From contig NC_083562.1 of the NCBI RefSeq assembly GCF_019925205.1, positions 15,686,001-15,750,000 of the forward strand: a DNA stretch of 64,000 nt, in the 5' to 3' direction. The stretch is from Metopolophium dirhodum. Its lineage: Eukaryota > Arthropoda > Insecta > Hemiptera > Aphididae. Under the pieces are notes generated by a model. That model had not been told where the DNA came from and did not search any database. It saw nothing but the letters and a program-made list of their open reading frames with translations. A program made the translations under genes and the position numbers. The first letter of the stretch is position 1; each line of letters opens with the position of its first letter. Shown one piece after another: positions 27,151-41,538 of this stretch.

Positions 27151-30100
27151 ACACGAAGCTTTTTCTTTTGGGTAATGCGTTTCGATCGTTCTGAACGGTA
27201 TGGGAAAAGCAACCAACCCCCCCACGATGAGAATTTGGTCATATGTCCGCAGTATAGTATTGTTCTGTCCCACATATATATGTATGGTGTATTATATACC
27301 AAATTCATTTTAACTCTCCACTCTTTCCCCCTTTCAATGTAATTCGTAATGGGTTTCGGTTATGCAACCTCGAAAATTGCATCGAATATATTTTAGGAAT
27401 TCAAAAAAAAAAAAAATAATATTTATGTAACGTTTCGTAAATTCCGCTTAAATAACATAATAATTTATGTAATGCAAAATATTGGCAATTATTTGAAATT
27501 TGTTTTTCCTCCGTGTTTCAAAAATGTTTTTCTTTCATAGGAAGTCAATCGAGAACCTTTTTCCATTATAAAAACCGTATATATATAGTCTTATGAAAGT
27601 TTAATGGTGGCTATCCCGGAGTAGTTTTTACCTGCGGACGAGCGTGAGGGACGCATGGGTATATATATATGTATATATATGAGCGTGTGTTGGTAATAAA
27701 ATATTCCAAGTTTGAAAGTGTGTAGGAAAAAAGTCGGGGAACCGTAACGTTTTAATGGGCTCAGGAAAGATGTGCACACAGGGGCGAGAAGAAGCAATCA
27801 AACGTGTCGGGGCGGCTGTTATACCCTCGAGGGAGAAAGCCGCTGGCGCCAACTCCGCTACAAAAGGACGGCGACAGAAATGAAATTTCCCTCATAGCCG
27901 CGTGTGGCCGCGTATAGCCAATATCACAGAATTCCACTATATAGCAGTGGTATATGCACGGTGTGAAAATCAACCCCACAACTGGAATCCTAATGAACCG
28001 CTGCCTGCTCGTCCCCTTCAAAAATCGCTTGTAAGACATTTTTTTCTTTCTTTTCGTGTGCTTTGGTGTAACCGTTGACGGCATTTCGAATCTCCGTGTT
28101 TTCGGCATGTTTCGTACGACGATTTCGTCACCATGTCGTGGCTACTGTTACACGCGTAGGCGTTATTCAACCGTATCTAAAATGGCGGTAACAAATTAAA
28201 ACGCTCAGATTAACAAAACAATAAAAATAAACACCTGAATAAAACGTCCGTCACAGTTAATGGATTTATATTATTATACGATATAGGGAGGCTTATTCTC
28301 TATCGAAATCAACTGTTCTCAGTCTCACGGGTTTATTTAACTTACTAAACTGATTGTTCTCATATATTTTTAATTTATAAAATGAGTAGGTTTAACCCCG
28401 TTTTGCGGACGGGGTATAATTTTCTTTTCGTTTTTTCATTTTAATATTATAAAATATAAGTTAGTTGAAGAATAAGGACGCATTGATTGTTTGTTTCATC
28501 CTTAGATATCTGCCGTTGTCGAGATTAAAATCAACTTTCGACTGAAACCCTCAACTAAAAATAATAACATGTCCAAACACCCGACTTATGCATCACTAAG
28601 TATGATATTATAACCGTCAGCGACACACAACACGATTTTGCTTTTGACGTTCAGCAACGGTTGTTTATTACCTAGTTAATGCTTCACTAACACTCGTTGA
28701 TGGTGGTACACATGAGTCGCTTGAAAATATTATTTGCTCGCGTAAAACAAGAATTTGTCTTTTTCTTTTTATTAAACTTTATTTTTTTGATCGAATGTTT
28801 TTTCAAACAAAAATAATATGCTCGCTCAGTTTCACGGAACAGCATTCAATCAAATCAAAAACTTCTCTTATACTTCTCTTTATCAATACAGTTGTCAGAA
28901 ACAACTATCTAAAAGGTATGTCAATAAACTATAGCGGTATTAATTAATATATGTGCTTATTATATTTTTTTTTTATGCCAGGTTTTATAAAATAAAATTG
29001 TATCCAATTTTTGATAAACATTCAATTTAATTTGTTAACATTTTATGTAAATATTACTTTATTTGATTATATGTAAATCACCGTTTTTGTAAAAATAATA
29101 CTACATATTAATGTAGTTTTTAATTATCATTATGTGTAACAGCACATTAGTTTCTGACTATTCACAAAATACATCAATTGAATGTAAATATTTATAATTT
29201 TATTTTAATACCTTTAAATAAATATGAATATTTAAATTACGAAGTTTTGAACTAATAATTATTATGACTATATGATTAGTAATATTTCGTGTGTGTGTGT
29301 GCCCGTTTAAATGTTTTTATGCAAATGTGGTGCATAGCTTTGTTTCTATTTATCCTTGTGGGATGTAACTTATTTAAATAAATAAATTATATTACCTTCC
29401 ATAGAAACCTTTGTATTTGTTAGAGTGTACGACTATAAGAACTTGTTGATAGAAACAAATGTATAGGTCCAGCCATAGATAATACTCGATAACTGTTTAG
29501 CAATATGCATAATCATGTATATAGTCAATAGACAATAGTCTTTCTCACGAGGGGGTTCTATTTAGAGACAATCATATTAATTTAAAACGTACAAGTTCAA
29601 CCGACAGACGAGTGTAATAATTGTCAGCATTTATCAATTGTTTCTTGAATTAATTTCCACGTAACAAACGGCATTGGTTTTACATTGACTATCGTACAAA
29701 TATGCACTGTAATAATTTAGTTTAAAACGCTATACAAACCGTTCCCATAGGAGTTTATTTTATACAATTTAAAATCTTATTCTAATTTCGACCTGCTTGT
29801 TTCATATTTTAGAGGATGATCTGTTGCGGTGATAAACCTAACCCCAAACACATAGTAATATCAAATTGGACCCCCGGAGAGCTTGGCGTGGGCGCTTGAT
29901 CTCATGTAATCTGATACTCCTCAGCTACTTATTAATATGAAATAAACAGCTTTGGGTATAACTTTAATATTAAATGTAAGTAACGCGTATATGTGATCTA
30001 CAAACCAGCGCCTACAAATGAAAATACGCTTAACATCAATGGCGAGACCAACACAATAATTCATATGTACGTTAGTGCGTCTTATTTAGAAATATAAAAT

Positions 30101-30910
30101 TGATGTTCATTAGATGTTATTATAATAGTTACACTCGACGTGACTACGCGAGATAGGGCATCGGTCCGTAGGAATAGTTTTCAAGCCGACTATACTGCAG
30201 TGCAGTCTGTTTTGACACTCATATAACACGAAGTTTTGTAATTAGTTCTGGTTTAGATGCTACGGTTACCAAATAAGATCTTAGCTGGAAAAAGTCTTGC
30301 ATTTTCTTATCAACGTTAATTATAATCACACGTTAAACTTATCGACACAATAGCACAATCCACTGAGCGACGCTTTTCTTTGTACAGTACTCGGGGAAGT
30401 TCGAGAGGAAGCTGAAATGTGAATAGAAATAATATGAATTTATTATTTTACTTTGTTTTAGTGAGGTTATATTTTCTGCTGGTTTCAAAAATATAATAAT
30501 GTATCATATATTTGTATTACTAAGCAAGCGCAATGCTGTAACTTATAGTAATAAAGTATTAGGTACTTACCTATAAATACATTTGTTTTTTTTTAAATCG
30601 ATATTTGAATTTTTATTTATACAACAAATTGTATTAATTATATTATTTCAAACAGTTGATCTTACGTGAATATAATTTGTTATGCGTTTGATCTGTATAG
30701 ATAATTTAACACGTATGCAAAATTAATCATAAATATGTTGTCTAAAATAGGAAAATCGTTGGCTTTAATTAATAACAAAAGATAAGCTATTAATCATGAG
30801 CTAATCTTCGGGGTGAACATTATATTGTATAGTATAGTATAAGTATTGGGTGCAATAACGTGTCACTTTTGTCTGCAGGCAGTGCTTGTTGAACTATTAT
30901 AGAGTAACTA

Positions 30911-30985
30911 TACAGGGTGATTCATTTCACGTAAGAGTATAAGACGCTTATGATGAGTGTCTTACGTTAAATATATCACCCCGTA
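30911..30985. mobile_element. 75-bp TA-flanked MITE-like palindrome
   Basis: The segment starts TACAGGGTGATTCATTTCAC and ends ATCACCCCGTA. Its two outer 26-bp arms match at 22 of 26 positions when one is reverse-complemented. It is flanked by TA on both sides (30909-30910 and 30986-30987). It has no coding capacity. The TA target suggests a Tc1/mariner-type or related non-autonomous element; the family is not identified. Confidence 0.65.
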
Positions 30986-30987
30986 TA

Positions 30988-33900
30988 GGGGTTCGTATAT
31001 GCACTTATGTTTAAATGTGAAATTTGTCAAAATATCTTGGTGATAAGACGTGTCGCTAAGTATAATTATAATATACTCCCATGTAATATTAATGTATAAC
31101 ACATACAGGTGTATATAATATTATTGTGTATATATACGTCGCGGTCGATCGGAAATAACCACTATAGCAAACTTAACGGAGACTGCAACAATTTCTAAAA
31201 TAAAAACTTACAGTTTTTTTTATATATATAAACGTGTCAAACGTGTTAGCGCTGTAAATATTAAAACGTTGGCTGAGGCCCACCATCATCACACATACGG
31301 CCGGAACGCCTTCCTGATTAACAACGACATATATTATGTATACGTATTGGGTGGGTATTGAGTTTCCATCGGTGTACAAATATGAAATAGTGATGTAGCG
31401 TTAGGGTTCTGACAGCGACCGCAATATGTACCGACCAAGACGACTCGTGTCTGCGTGTATATATAGTAGGAGAAAAAATATACCTTCTCTAAAATATCCG
31501 TTATTGCGGGACGACGACAGATACTTCGAAGATGGCATTATATTATACTGTAATAATACTGTGTACTATAATATAGTAGTATCATAGACAGAACAGAAAC
31601 AATCGTCTCGACTAATGAGTAAATTCATTTTTTTATATATCTAAGGCGCGCCCGGTGCGGTCTGCTGACTAAAAAGAACCCTTTTTTTGTGTTACGCTAC
31701 GTGGAAATGACACAAATTAAAAAGAATCTACACAGAAATGCTTCATGGGAGAGGATATCATCTCGTCTACATATGTCAGATTGGACGAGAGGGTAAAAAT
31801 CTGGAGAGAGATCGTGTTTCACGTCACGATGGTTTTGATTTTTAAACATGGCGTGAAAATGTGTCTTTATAAGTGTATATGATAAGTCGCAACTGTTAAA
31901 ACAAGAGGGTAGGTAGTAATTTTGCAATATTGTTATGTAAACAAAAACAATATGTCTTTTTAAATCAAAACCCCAGCATCTAAACTGTGACAAGAGTGCA
32001 CCGGACGGTTATTAATATAATATTCCGAGAGATTTACACAAACACACGTATATTATATATTGTATATATATATTTAGGTACATCATACGTAGGTATATTT
32101 ATATACAAACATATTATTTTTCATAACCGGTCGTTTTAAGATTTGATCAATGCTATTCGAGTGTCTGGATGATGAATTTTTTTTCGGTTAAAAATACCGT
32201 CGATTATTATCGTGAATATTATTAATAATAATTTTTTAATAGCAGTGTAAACGGAGGGCTGTTAAGAGTTTGAACAAAAAATGAAAAAAAAAAATCCCGA
32301 CAAAGTTTTTTAAACGACGACGTCGACGTGTGGGCCAGAACCGAAGCTAGTAGGGCATTAACAGATAACGTGCAACCCATTAACGTACAGCCATGACTAC
32401 AACGCTGTGTCCTCTTGTCTGGCGATACAATCTTTACTCCTGTGCGTACCGAATGCGCTCTCCTTAATTAGATTCACAATGTTTCGTTGCTCTTATCTGG
32501 CGGACGTTAGCTGAGCGCTGTTCGCCATATCACTGCAGCGGCGGAAATACAAAACGCGCATGCAGGTATCGCCCACGTGGTGAATTCCGATCGTGATAAC
32601 CGTTCGACAAGACTACATAATAATAATAATATTACACATAATAATAATATAATAATATTATGTAATATACGGCAGACGTTCGCTATTACGACGTGTATAC
32701 AATAATAATGTCCATAGCATAATACATTGCAACGGTATATAGTGATGATAAACTAATACTATATTGTATGGTTATATATTAATAATATGTCGCGTGTTGT
32801 TCAGACAAAACGGATGGCGGTCCGGTTAATTTCCGCTGAAAAGACACTATAATATAGGTTATAGGTATACTAATATACCTAATATATTACAGAATATTAT
32901 ACGGTTTCGATGTTTTAGTCCGACGGGTTGTCACGCGCGTTTTGTTTAACGTTGTGCGATCGTTATACAGTGTAACATAGATTCGTGTGCTGCAGCCATC
33001 AGTTCTGTATGATGTATAACAAAAGTTTTTAAAAGTTTTTTTTTTTTTTATTTTGGTAGCTGGAGCAAGAGGGTTACGCAAATGTTACTTTTTCGATTGT
33101 TTGTTTCGAAACGCTAATTTAACGTCCGTAATCCTACAAAACAAACAGTGGTTAGTCACGGTTTGTTAACGGCCAAAATATATTTAGGAATAAAAGCTCG
33201 GTAAAAAATTGTCCCTACCTCGTATTCATTTACGGGCTGTTTTTATTGCTCGGAATATATTTAAGAGCGGACGTACTGTATAGTGTTTATATCCATATTA
33301 TATATATAAATATTGTACCTAACCTTACAGTATTTTTCGACTAGATTTGGTTGAACAATAAATAGCTTAATGCAAATATATTTTTTGTAGTTAGGGAATT
33401 GTTAAAAATTTAAAATAATATGCTTATTGTATCAAATAAATGTATAGTTATATAATTTGTAACAAGAAAATAATATAAATTAATAAAAATTATAAAATTA
33501 TATAGACCTATATTATCAAAAAATTCTATTATGTAGATGAATCAAACACATTTTCCTTTGTGGGTGATAAAAAAACTTCAGTGTAGTTATGAATTCTTGG
33601 TTTTGGAATCGTGTCAGACTAGTGATTTTGAAACATTCCTTAGGGTTATAACTTACACCACTACTATGTATGTGTGTGTGTTCGGTCGGCCCTTTTCAGT
33701 AAAATTATTTCCCACCATCACGCAATCCTTGCCCTCGAATTTCCCAAAGTTTCTGTGGACTTTTGGGGGTCCTAATATGCACTATGTAACCCGCTTTGGC
33801 GACATTCCCGGAGTGCCTTTAGCCCTTCCCAACTCTATGACAAGAATCTCCGAGAACCAGGATACACACGCTCGCATTATATATGTATGAATACAATTAA

Positions 33901-36900
33901 AATATTCTCCCCGCTGAATCCTATACTAGAACGTACCGTGGTGAACTTCAGTCGAGACGAACAGAGCGAAAAAGAGGGGGGGGAAATTACCCTCGTTTTC
34001 GCAGCCAATTCCTACCACACGCGCGCGCACACGATTATGCTAATGAAAGTATGAAAATGTCCGGGTCGCACACGGTCGTGTGTCATAAATATTTTATTTC
34101 GAGTGAAATTTCAGTCTAACGAAACTTGGTCGGTTTAAATATTATCATATGAATTTATTTATTTCCTCTGTGCATTAATAAGAGAAAAAACCTACATTAA
34201 CATCATAAATATCGTAGCCCGTGTACCATAAGCCCGGCGGCTGCATGATTTTTCTTATTTTTATTTCTTAGTTCATATCGAAACTGAGAAGGTAATAAAC
34301 TAGTACTGTTTCAATATTGTTGTCTGGAGCCCGTAGATATTGTAGTTATATTCTCTCCGCGTGGCAGAACCGCATAAGTATAAACTATTAAGTATAGACA
34401 TATTTAATATTTATTTTTGAACGGATCGTTTCAGTCGTTTTGTATTATAAAAAATTACAACAATACTGTATTGTGTATACGGTTTTATTATCAAGATATA
34501 TTAAATTAATAATATTGTATTTATTATATTAACAATACGTAACGATTAAAACAAAATATTGAATTACATGAATATGTTTATGAGCTTTGTCTTTTTATGG
34601 TATCATGTTATATTTGTAGTAAATTGTTTTGTATTTAAAATAACATTAATAGGTTTCACTTAATTTTTCATATTTGAACAAGTAATAGTCAAAAGCTCTA
34701 ATAATGTATTACACAATACACACGTCGTCAAATAATTATTTCTTAATTTCTTGATCGCGAATACATTCAGGAAGAGTAACTTCGAAATTTAACTTATATC
34801 GCATTTTATATTATTTTTAACACCAGCGTGTGGGATTTTTACTGCTCTCTCTCGTCTGCAAGTCATAACATCTGTGTGTATCATAGTTGATCCGTTACTT
34901 TGTATCTATGATGGTATTAAATTGTTATTACGTACCCACCATGCGTTTATGTGATTATAACATTTTCGACGTCCTTATAACTCTTACTTATGGATTTGAA
35001 TTTGGGTTTCGGTGTGGATATCATTTCACAACAAGTTGTTTGGTAAGGTGTGACCAACAAGTGTTAGATTTCCTACGAGGCGTCCGGAAGAACCATTAAA
35101 GCCGAAACACGACGCTGTGTGTTGTTGATGGGGTTTTGAATGCATAATGTGCGGTGGTGGATGGCGGTTTTTGAGGTCTTCTCCCTTCGGTTCCCTGTGC
35201 GCCACCGCCGTCGTATATATAATATGTATATGGACGAACCGGCGGCGGCGGCGTCAGCGGCACTACTGCTGCATAATGGAAACAGTCGTAAATATGTAAA
35301 AGGATAGATTGAACTTTGCGGAACACCCGAAATTCAAATTTTCTTTTCCCTTAATGGAATATTAATACCTCTCAGAGGTTTTCAGCATTAAAAAGGTGCT
35401 GCTATCGAGTGACTAACGAAAATAAATGGGGGAAATACATTATTATTCGCGATACGGCAGAAAACTTCGACGCTGCAGAGCATAGCACGTCCTCCGCCAG
35501 TTATTACGGGAAACTAAATATTTTTCTTTATAATTCTTTCCTTTTTTCTCTCTCTTTCCTTTATATTTTTTTCTTATTTTATTCTCTCTATCATATTCCC
35601 GTGTCCGTTTTAATTATAATCCAAGATGCAAACACTCTCAACAGCGTAGCGCACCGCGTTATGCTTCTGTATTGATTCTTTTCTCTGTATCTATTATATT
35701 GAAGTTATTGAACTTTTGAAAACTTGGCTGAGAGGTTCTTTGGTCGGTTTTCTTGTATATACTGACTCGATGAATGGTTTTGCAAACAACCTGACTAATA
35801 AAAGACGTGAACAGAACAATATTTGATTAATATACATATATTATATATTAATAAACTCTAAAGTAATAAAACAGAAATATGAATCATATGATTATAATAA
35901 TTTAGTTAACGCGTTAATTAGTTCTAACGTAAAAATATTACAACTTAAATATTGTAGTTATATACGTGTTTGATATCTATATATATAACTCATTATATTG
36001 ACACATATTGTTATGTGTTTGATAATAATTATCTTTTTTTACTCGAAGTATCACGATGGCAAAATAATGTCACCGATTGTTTATGTGGCCTCATACATAA
36101 TATACATTTGACTAGAATTATAAATCATTCAAATGAGATATTTTAACTATAATTTCAGCTTTTATAGTTGTAAAGCGAATCAATTTAACGCATCTATAAC
36201 TCTATAAAATGACATAATATTACGTGAAATGCTTAAAATAGTTTGGTTAAATTAGTATTCAGTTTTAAGTCAATTTGATATAAAAGAATATAGAACATTG
36301 TATGTTACATTGTAACATTCATAAAATTGTATATTTATATTATGAATTATGCGACATATTTGTATTTGATACATTTTATTTGTGAAAATTACATATTAAT
36401 CCTAATAACTGAAATACCTGCAAAATGTGTAAACTAATATTATATTGTTAACTTATGAATATTTTTCATCAATATATTATATACAATAATTATTATTAAT
36501 GATCTAGGAACATTACATGCTAATAATATAATGAGTATAGATTTTCATTTTTTAAGTTTTAATTTTTATTTCCTCGAACTCCTACTAATTTGAAATTATA
36601 TTATAAATTATTTAAAATCCTGGGTACGTTAAATTGAAAATCAAAAGTTAAATTGTATTTAAAAAAAAAAACAATATGTTTATACCGATGGTATAATATG
36701 TATATCTAATATCTATATAATGTATTAAATATTAATATATGTACAATACACATGAATAATAAACGTGTTATTACTTAAAGAACGTTAAAATTGTATTTGA
36801 ATTAAACCTTTATACCGTCATGTAGGTTATTTTTTATAAATTGTCTGACTTATATATATATATATTACTACATGATATTATATTATACGTATTCCATATT

Positions 36901-37200
36901 CTGAAAAGGTATTTTATTTATAAAATAAAATGTTTGATTTGTACTCCATTTGTATGAAATATATTTTGTGAAATATTAACAGTGACATAAGTATAATAAT
37001 AGTACGAGCTGCGATACTTTATTTTCTATTATTTGGTGAATATATCGTATGATCTCTCTCCCTTTAATACTTATTATATCAGATGTTCATGTCCTTATTG
37101 AAATTTTTAGGGTTTCACGATATGAAAAGTGTGATGAACCCTGCTCTTGAATCTTGACCCTTATTCGATTGTACTTTTGATGGTTATCACCATTTCTCCC
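30988..37200. other. Non-coding stretch, mixed composition
   Basis: CpG-richer patches near 32.3-32.6 and 35.1-35.3 kb alternate with AT-rich DNA. The 117-codon frame at 33537-33890 has no recognisable domain. Confidence 0.5.
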
Positions 37201-37214
37201 CCAAAAAAAAAATG

Positions 37215-37244
37215 TATATAAAGTCGATCCACTCTTGTTCATCA
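37215..37244 (+). promoter_or_regulatory. Candidate TATA/initiator core promoter
   Basis: TATATAAAG at 37215-37223 is followed by a TCATTA initiator-like site with its A at 37244, about 29 nt downstream. This is the normal TATA-initiator spacing. It stands 130 bp upstream of the candidate first coding exon at 37375. TATA-like words are frequent in this DNA, so support is positional. Confidence 0.2.
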
Positions 37245-37374
37245 TTATGTATACTCAGTTCATTGTAGTAGAGTGTCATCGATCCCCCTCGGTAGTTTTT
37301 AGTTCATAAATTTAAATCACGCGTCACCGGATCCGCAAAATAAATGCAAAACTGGGTACAAGACACGTTTTTAG

Positions 37375-37433
37375 ATGATTCAGCTGAGCGATGGTGGTGC
37401 TAGTGGTTTCGTTACACAAGGCCCCATCGCCAG
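37375..37433 (+). other. Candidate first coding exon (19 codons plus 2 nt)
   Basis: An ATG directly after an in-frame TAG opens MIQLSDGGASGFVTQGPIA and ends at the donor CCAG|GTAGGT. The exon ends in phase 2. That phase fits the 71-bp exon at 43395 but not the 50-bp segment at 38598. The leader contains at least one short upstream open frame. No homologue was recognised. Confidence 0.2.
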
Positions 37434-37500
37434 GTAGGTAATAAATGCAAATCCGACCAAGTTGATAGCAGTAGTCCTCTATCTCTCTCCCCCATATACA

Positions 37501-37521
37501 TATATATATATATATATATAT
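37501..37521. repeat. (TA)n microsatellite
   Basis: An uninterrupted TA run. Similar runs occur near 27660-27680 and 55063-55080. Confidence 0.9.
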
Positions 37522-38581
37522 TTATTATAGTACTCCCCTTTTTCAATATATAATGCCACTGGATGCGCACACACCTCGGCGGTTGAACGGAGGGAGTTAT
37601 TCAAATGTCCCCGTCCTATATGTATATCGTGTTCGTAATTTAAGCTCTCCTCCCCGTTGCATCAACATAACGCATATAATATAGTATATTCGATTTCGAA
37701 CGTCATCCACAAAACGAACTTACTCCAACGAATTTACCGTTAAAATGTTCAGTTGGTCCGCAGTAAATTCAGCCCTTATTATTCCAAATGCCACATTGTC
37801 ATTTAATAGAAAATTACAATTAACGTATAATGAAGTTAAAACTCAAAATACTGCAACATCATTATTTTCCAATACGAGATTCCGGTTTTATATGTTTGCA
37901 ATTTACATTGTTAATATATAGATGTTATACGCTTCTGGAGGGCTGTTTGTATTAGTATAGTATTCGAGGATCAGTCGTCGGTTAAATTATTAAGATTATC
38001 AATATAATTATTGAATTATTATTAAAAAAAACCGCTGTAAACTTGTTTGAACAATTTTCGTTTTTTTTTTATTGCTGTGAACACCATTTGGTATTATAAT
38101 GTTTATGTATTATTAAATGACGTGCTCGTCGTAAGCCGTGTATACGATTAAACTTTAAAATAGAACATTTGACACGCACTATTTAAAAATGTTGCATTCT
38201 GACAGTTTCAAGTACATCTTGTCCTTCGTCAAATGATTCATCTCCTTCTCTTTTTATAGTTGCTATAATATTCAGGTTGTTTATTCGATAATCGTTCCGT
38301 TTATATTATTTATACATTTCAATAAATATATCATATGTCTTAAGATGATAAAACAAACTTACCGGGTTTGCTTATTTATTTAAATAAGATTTAATCTAAC
38401 GTCTAAGTAGCCCTAAACATGAACATCTGAACCAATCTTAGTCTATATACTAAATATATATATATATAATAATAGGTATATATATTATATATACCTACTA
38501 AATAGTTAACACTGTTTAAATATGTGTTTGATTTTTATAGTAAATAATATGCTATCAAGTTCCTTTGAATTAATAAAAATT

Positions 38582-38647
38582 ATGTTTTTGTTTACAGGTA
38601 AGATTTCGACTGACTTTGAAAAATTTAACGTTATTACATTAAACCAG
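38582..38647 (+). promoter_or_regulatory. Recursive-splice-like site with 50-bp RS-exon
   Basis: A pyrimidine-rich tract ends TTTGTTTACAG|GTAAGA at 38597/38598, so a 3' splice site is fused to a 5' splice site. A second donor, CCAG|GTAAGA, lies 50 bp downstream at 38647/38648. The layout matches a ratchet point with an RS-exon. Alternatively the 50 bp (38598-38647) are a normal exon: one frame is open and reads KISTDFEKFNVITLNQ. If joined to the candidate exon ending at 37433, inclusion would create an immediate TAA. Confidence 0.35.
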
Positions 38648-39013
38648 GTAAGACGTACACTAAATATGTATTGATGCTTTAGGAATAAAATAACGGCTTA
38701 ATAATTAATAACCGCTAAGGGGTTCATAATTTATAATCTGAACTGCTTGCATTTACGATATTGTCGAGTCGGTGTGCCGTGTACCGTCATGACTCATGAT
38801 GATCTTATCAATATTAAATGCACAATATCTATGGGTTGTCGCACCGTGCCGTACAATGCCCGCCGAATCGGTCAGTGAAGATTAGATAGAAACTCGACGA
38901 CTGTACATCGGAGATCGTTTATGGTGCATAACGCTACTGTGGTGATTTAAACGTACGCGCGGTCTGTAGACAATGGGTATACGCATGTTTTAGTATAATA
39001 TTATAATATAACA

Positions 39014-39014
<1 letters not shown>

Positions 39015-39048
<34 letters not shown>
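39015..39048. repeat. (TAA)n microsatellite
   Basis: About eleven units of TAA/ATA. Shorter runs of the same unit occur at 24780-24801, 25465-25486 and 57802-57824. Confidence 0.95.
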
Positions 39049-39049
<1 letters not shown>

Positions 39050-41470
39050 TATTTAGACGCCGCCGGCGGTGTACCGTATACACAAATAATATAACTGTGC
39101 GAGATGATGACGACGACGAGTGCAGGCGGGAGAGAAGTTAACGCTGCTTCTGTAGTTGTAGTGTCAAGGCGGTCTGGTTTATTGTAATTGGAATTTAAAT
39201 TAATTAACATCCGTGTATAATAATATATTATGTGTGCGTGTACATTATATGTGTCCATTTAAAATACCTCACGTCGAATTGATCGCGTCGCGTTTATAAC
39301 CTGTAATCGTGAAGAGTATTTATTTAATAATGAATAATGATAATAATAATCGTAGGTATACCTATATATTATTATATGCAATTGGCTGACTCCCGTCGCA
39401 AAACCCAAACAAGACTGGTTCGTTAAAACGACACTTTTGGAAGGTGTGCGTGACAAACGAACAGAAAAAAACACGATTCCCAAATTCTAAAACCAATCGT
39501 CCCGCGATGCGAAATCTGTGGGTTTTCGGTTGCGACGAGTGCGGGGGAAAAAGTGATGATTATAATTATTATATGTCCAGGAATTCATCGAACGCCACTA
39601 GCCCATATTATATATATATATTTATATACTTGCAGTATATCGTTAAAATTTTGTTCGTACTTTGTCGGTCAACTGTGGGTATAATTCGTTCGGATTGCTA
39701 TATTTTTTTTTGCCCCTCAAAGATGATTATCTTAAATCAAAAAATTTCCTACTGTTCCTAATTCAGTGTTCTTCAATTAAAATAATATTAGACCTAGGAG
39801 AGACTTGATAATCCAACTTTTGAGCTATTGCCATTATTAATATATAAATTCCGGCGATGGTTATCACGTAGACATCACCGGCTTGAGAAATTAAATCGGG
39901 AGCATTCTTCGCCGATGCTGATGAAGCCGATAGGATGGTCCATTAAAAAAAAAGTAATAATAAATCTGGTAGGTCTTTGACCACGTTTCGATGCAAAACT
40001 ACGATTAAATACCGACCGTTTTAAAACAGACTTCCGAATAAATTAATGGGAAAAATTATTACCCCGATAAAATGAAACAATAGAGGTTGCGACAGTTGTC
40101 GAGAAAAACGTTTCGCAGCATACATTCAAATCAATCAAGTAAAAAATAAAATAATCACATAAATAATACTAAGTCTGGGCCTTACGAATAATATATCAAG
40201 GACGAAAAAAAAATATATCGCTAGAATCGGTTAAATTTATAATATTATCCCACATTCTCACGAAATGAATCAGTCAATTATATTATGTACCTATCTACGT
40301 CCTACATATAGCCCTACATTATATAATGTGTTCTGGTTTGAGAAAACGAAGTAAAATAATATGTAACAGCCATTAGTTATTGCTTATTATAGGTGCTTAC
40401 ACGTGATTCTACATAAAATTACTTATTAATCGACTGTAAAAATGTAAATTGTATTATTAGCCTCGTTTGAATGTACTTAATATACTTAATGTTATTCATA
40501 ATAACATCAATTGTAATGTCTGTTACTTTCCGATGGCGATTTATTTCATATTTATATTCTTATTAGTAATTACATTGACATATTGTTTTCGATGGTAGGG
40601 TCATTTGAAATCCCTAATACTGTTTAATCGACATTTAAATTAAATTAAATTGTATACTTACAGCTCATTACCAATACTGTACTTAGGTACTTAATGCCCT
40701 TGAATAATACTACTCGCACCCTTCTTCAATCGCAAAACTCGTCATTAAACAGGTAGACGAATCCGAAATGGTTGAAGTTTTTTTTCCCCTTTACAAGATT
40801 GTATCTTCCGATCCATGGCACATCTGTTCGGACAAAGAGGCTTTCTAAACAAGGATTCTTTGTCCCCGCGGAGATGATCATCTGCGAGGAAACCCCATTT
40901 ATTTTCAACTCGGAGGGTTCTTACTTTTTCGTATTTCGTATTTCTTGTTTTTTTTTTATTATTCTTTCCCCTAGACCACCTCGTTTGTTTACATTAAGTT
41001 GAGCGACCTAACGCCGAAATCTCTCTAAGCACTCGTTACTCGTGATTTTTACTCTTGCACACGTTAAAAGAAAGACCTGTAATTTACAATGCATTTTTAT
41101 ATGTAGGTGGAATACACTTGAGAAAAAAAACAATAGGTGAAATATTTTTATATCATTACAGACGACTCCCTTTGGACCTATTCGTTGGGTTCTCTAAAAA
41201 CAAGGTATTTATCGGTTTAACTCCGTGATGTCTCTAAGACATCGTGGCTAAATATGTGTGTGCGTTTTTTAATTTTATTATTTTTTTTAAATATATATAT
41301 GTATGTAATACGTACGCGTTGCTCGGAAGCCAAAGGAACGGAAGCACGTGGTTTCAATTTGGGATGTTCGGTGTCACGTATAATCGTAGATACCAAACGG
41401 TGACACGCGTCATATTACTCACATAGAGGCCAACAACCCTATATGGCTTGTAGAAGTCTAAGGGATACGA

Positions 41471-41538
41471 TGTATGTATGTATGTATGTATGTATGTATG
41501 TATGTATGTATGTATGTATGTATGAATGTATGTATGTA
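41471..41538. repeat. (TATG)n microsatellite
   Basis: About 13 uninterrupted tetranucleotide units run to 41524, followed by an interrupted tail. It keeps frames open on both strands and yields artificial repetitive reading frames that are not taken as genes. Confidence 0.95.

Larger units (their letters stand above)
20958..30908. other. AT-rich non-coding stretch with isolated exon-like and repeat pieces
   Basis: Apart from the remnant at 23.4-23.7 kb, the microexon candidate at 24.3 kb and simple repeats, no gene was recognised. Minus-strand open frames at 27.6-28.1 kb overlap one another in different frames and lack domains. Confidence 0.5.

Noticed and set aside
33610..33635. A 14-nt match to the body of the conserved microRNA miR-7 (GACTAGTGATTTTG)
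   Set aside because: The seed part does not match, no partner arm for a hairpin lies within 80 nt on either side, and a match of this length can occur by chance over the window.
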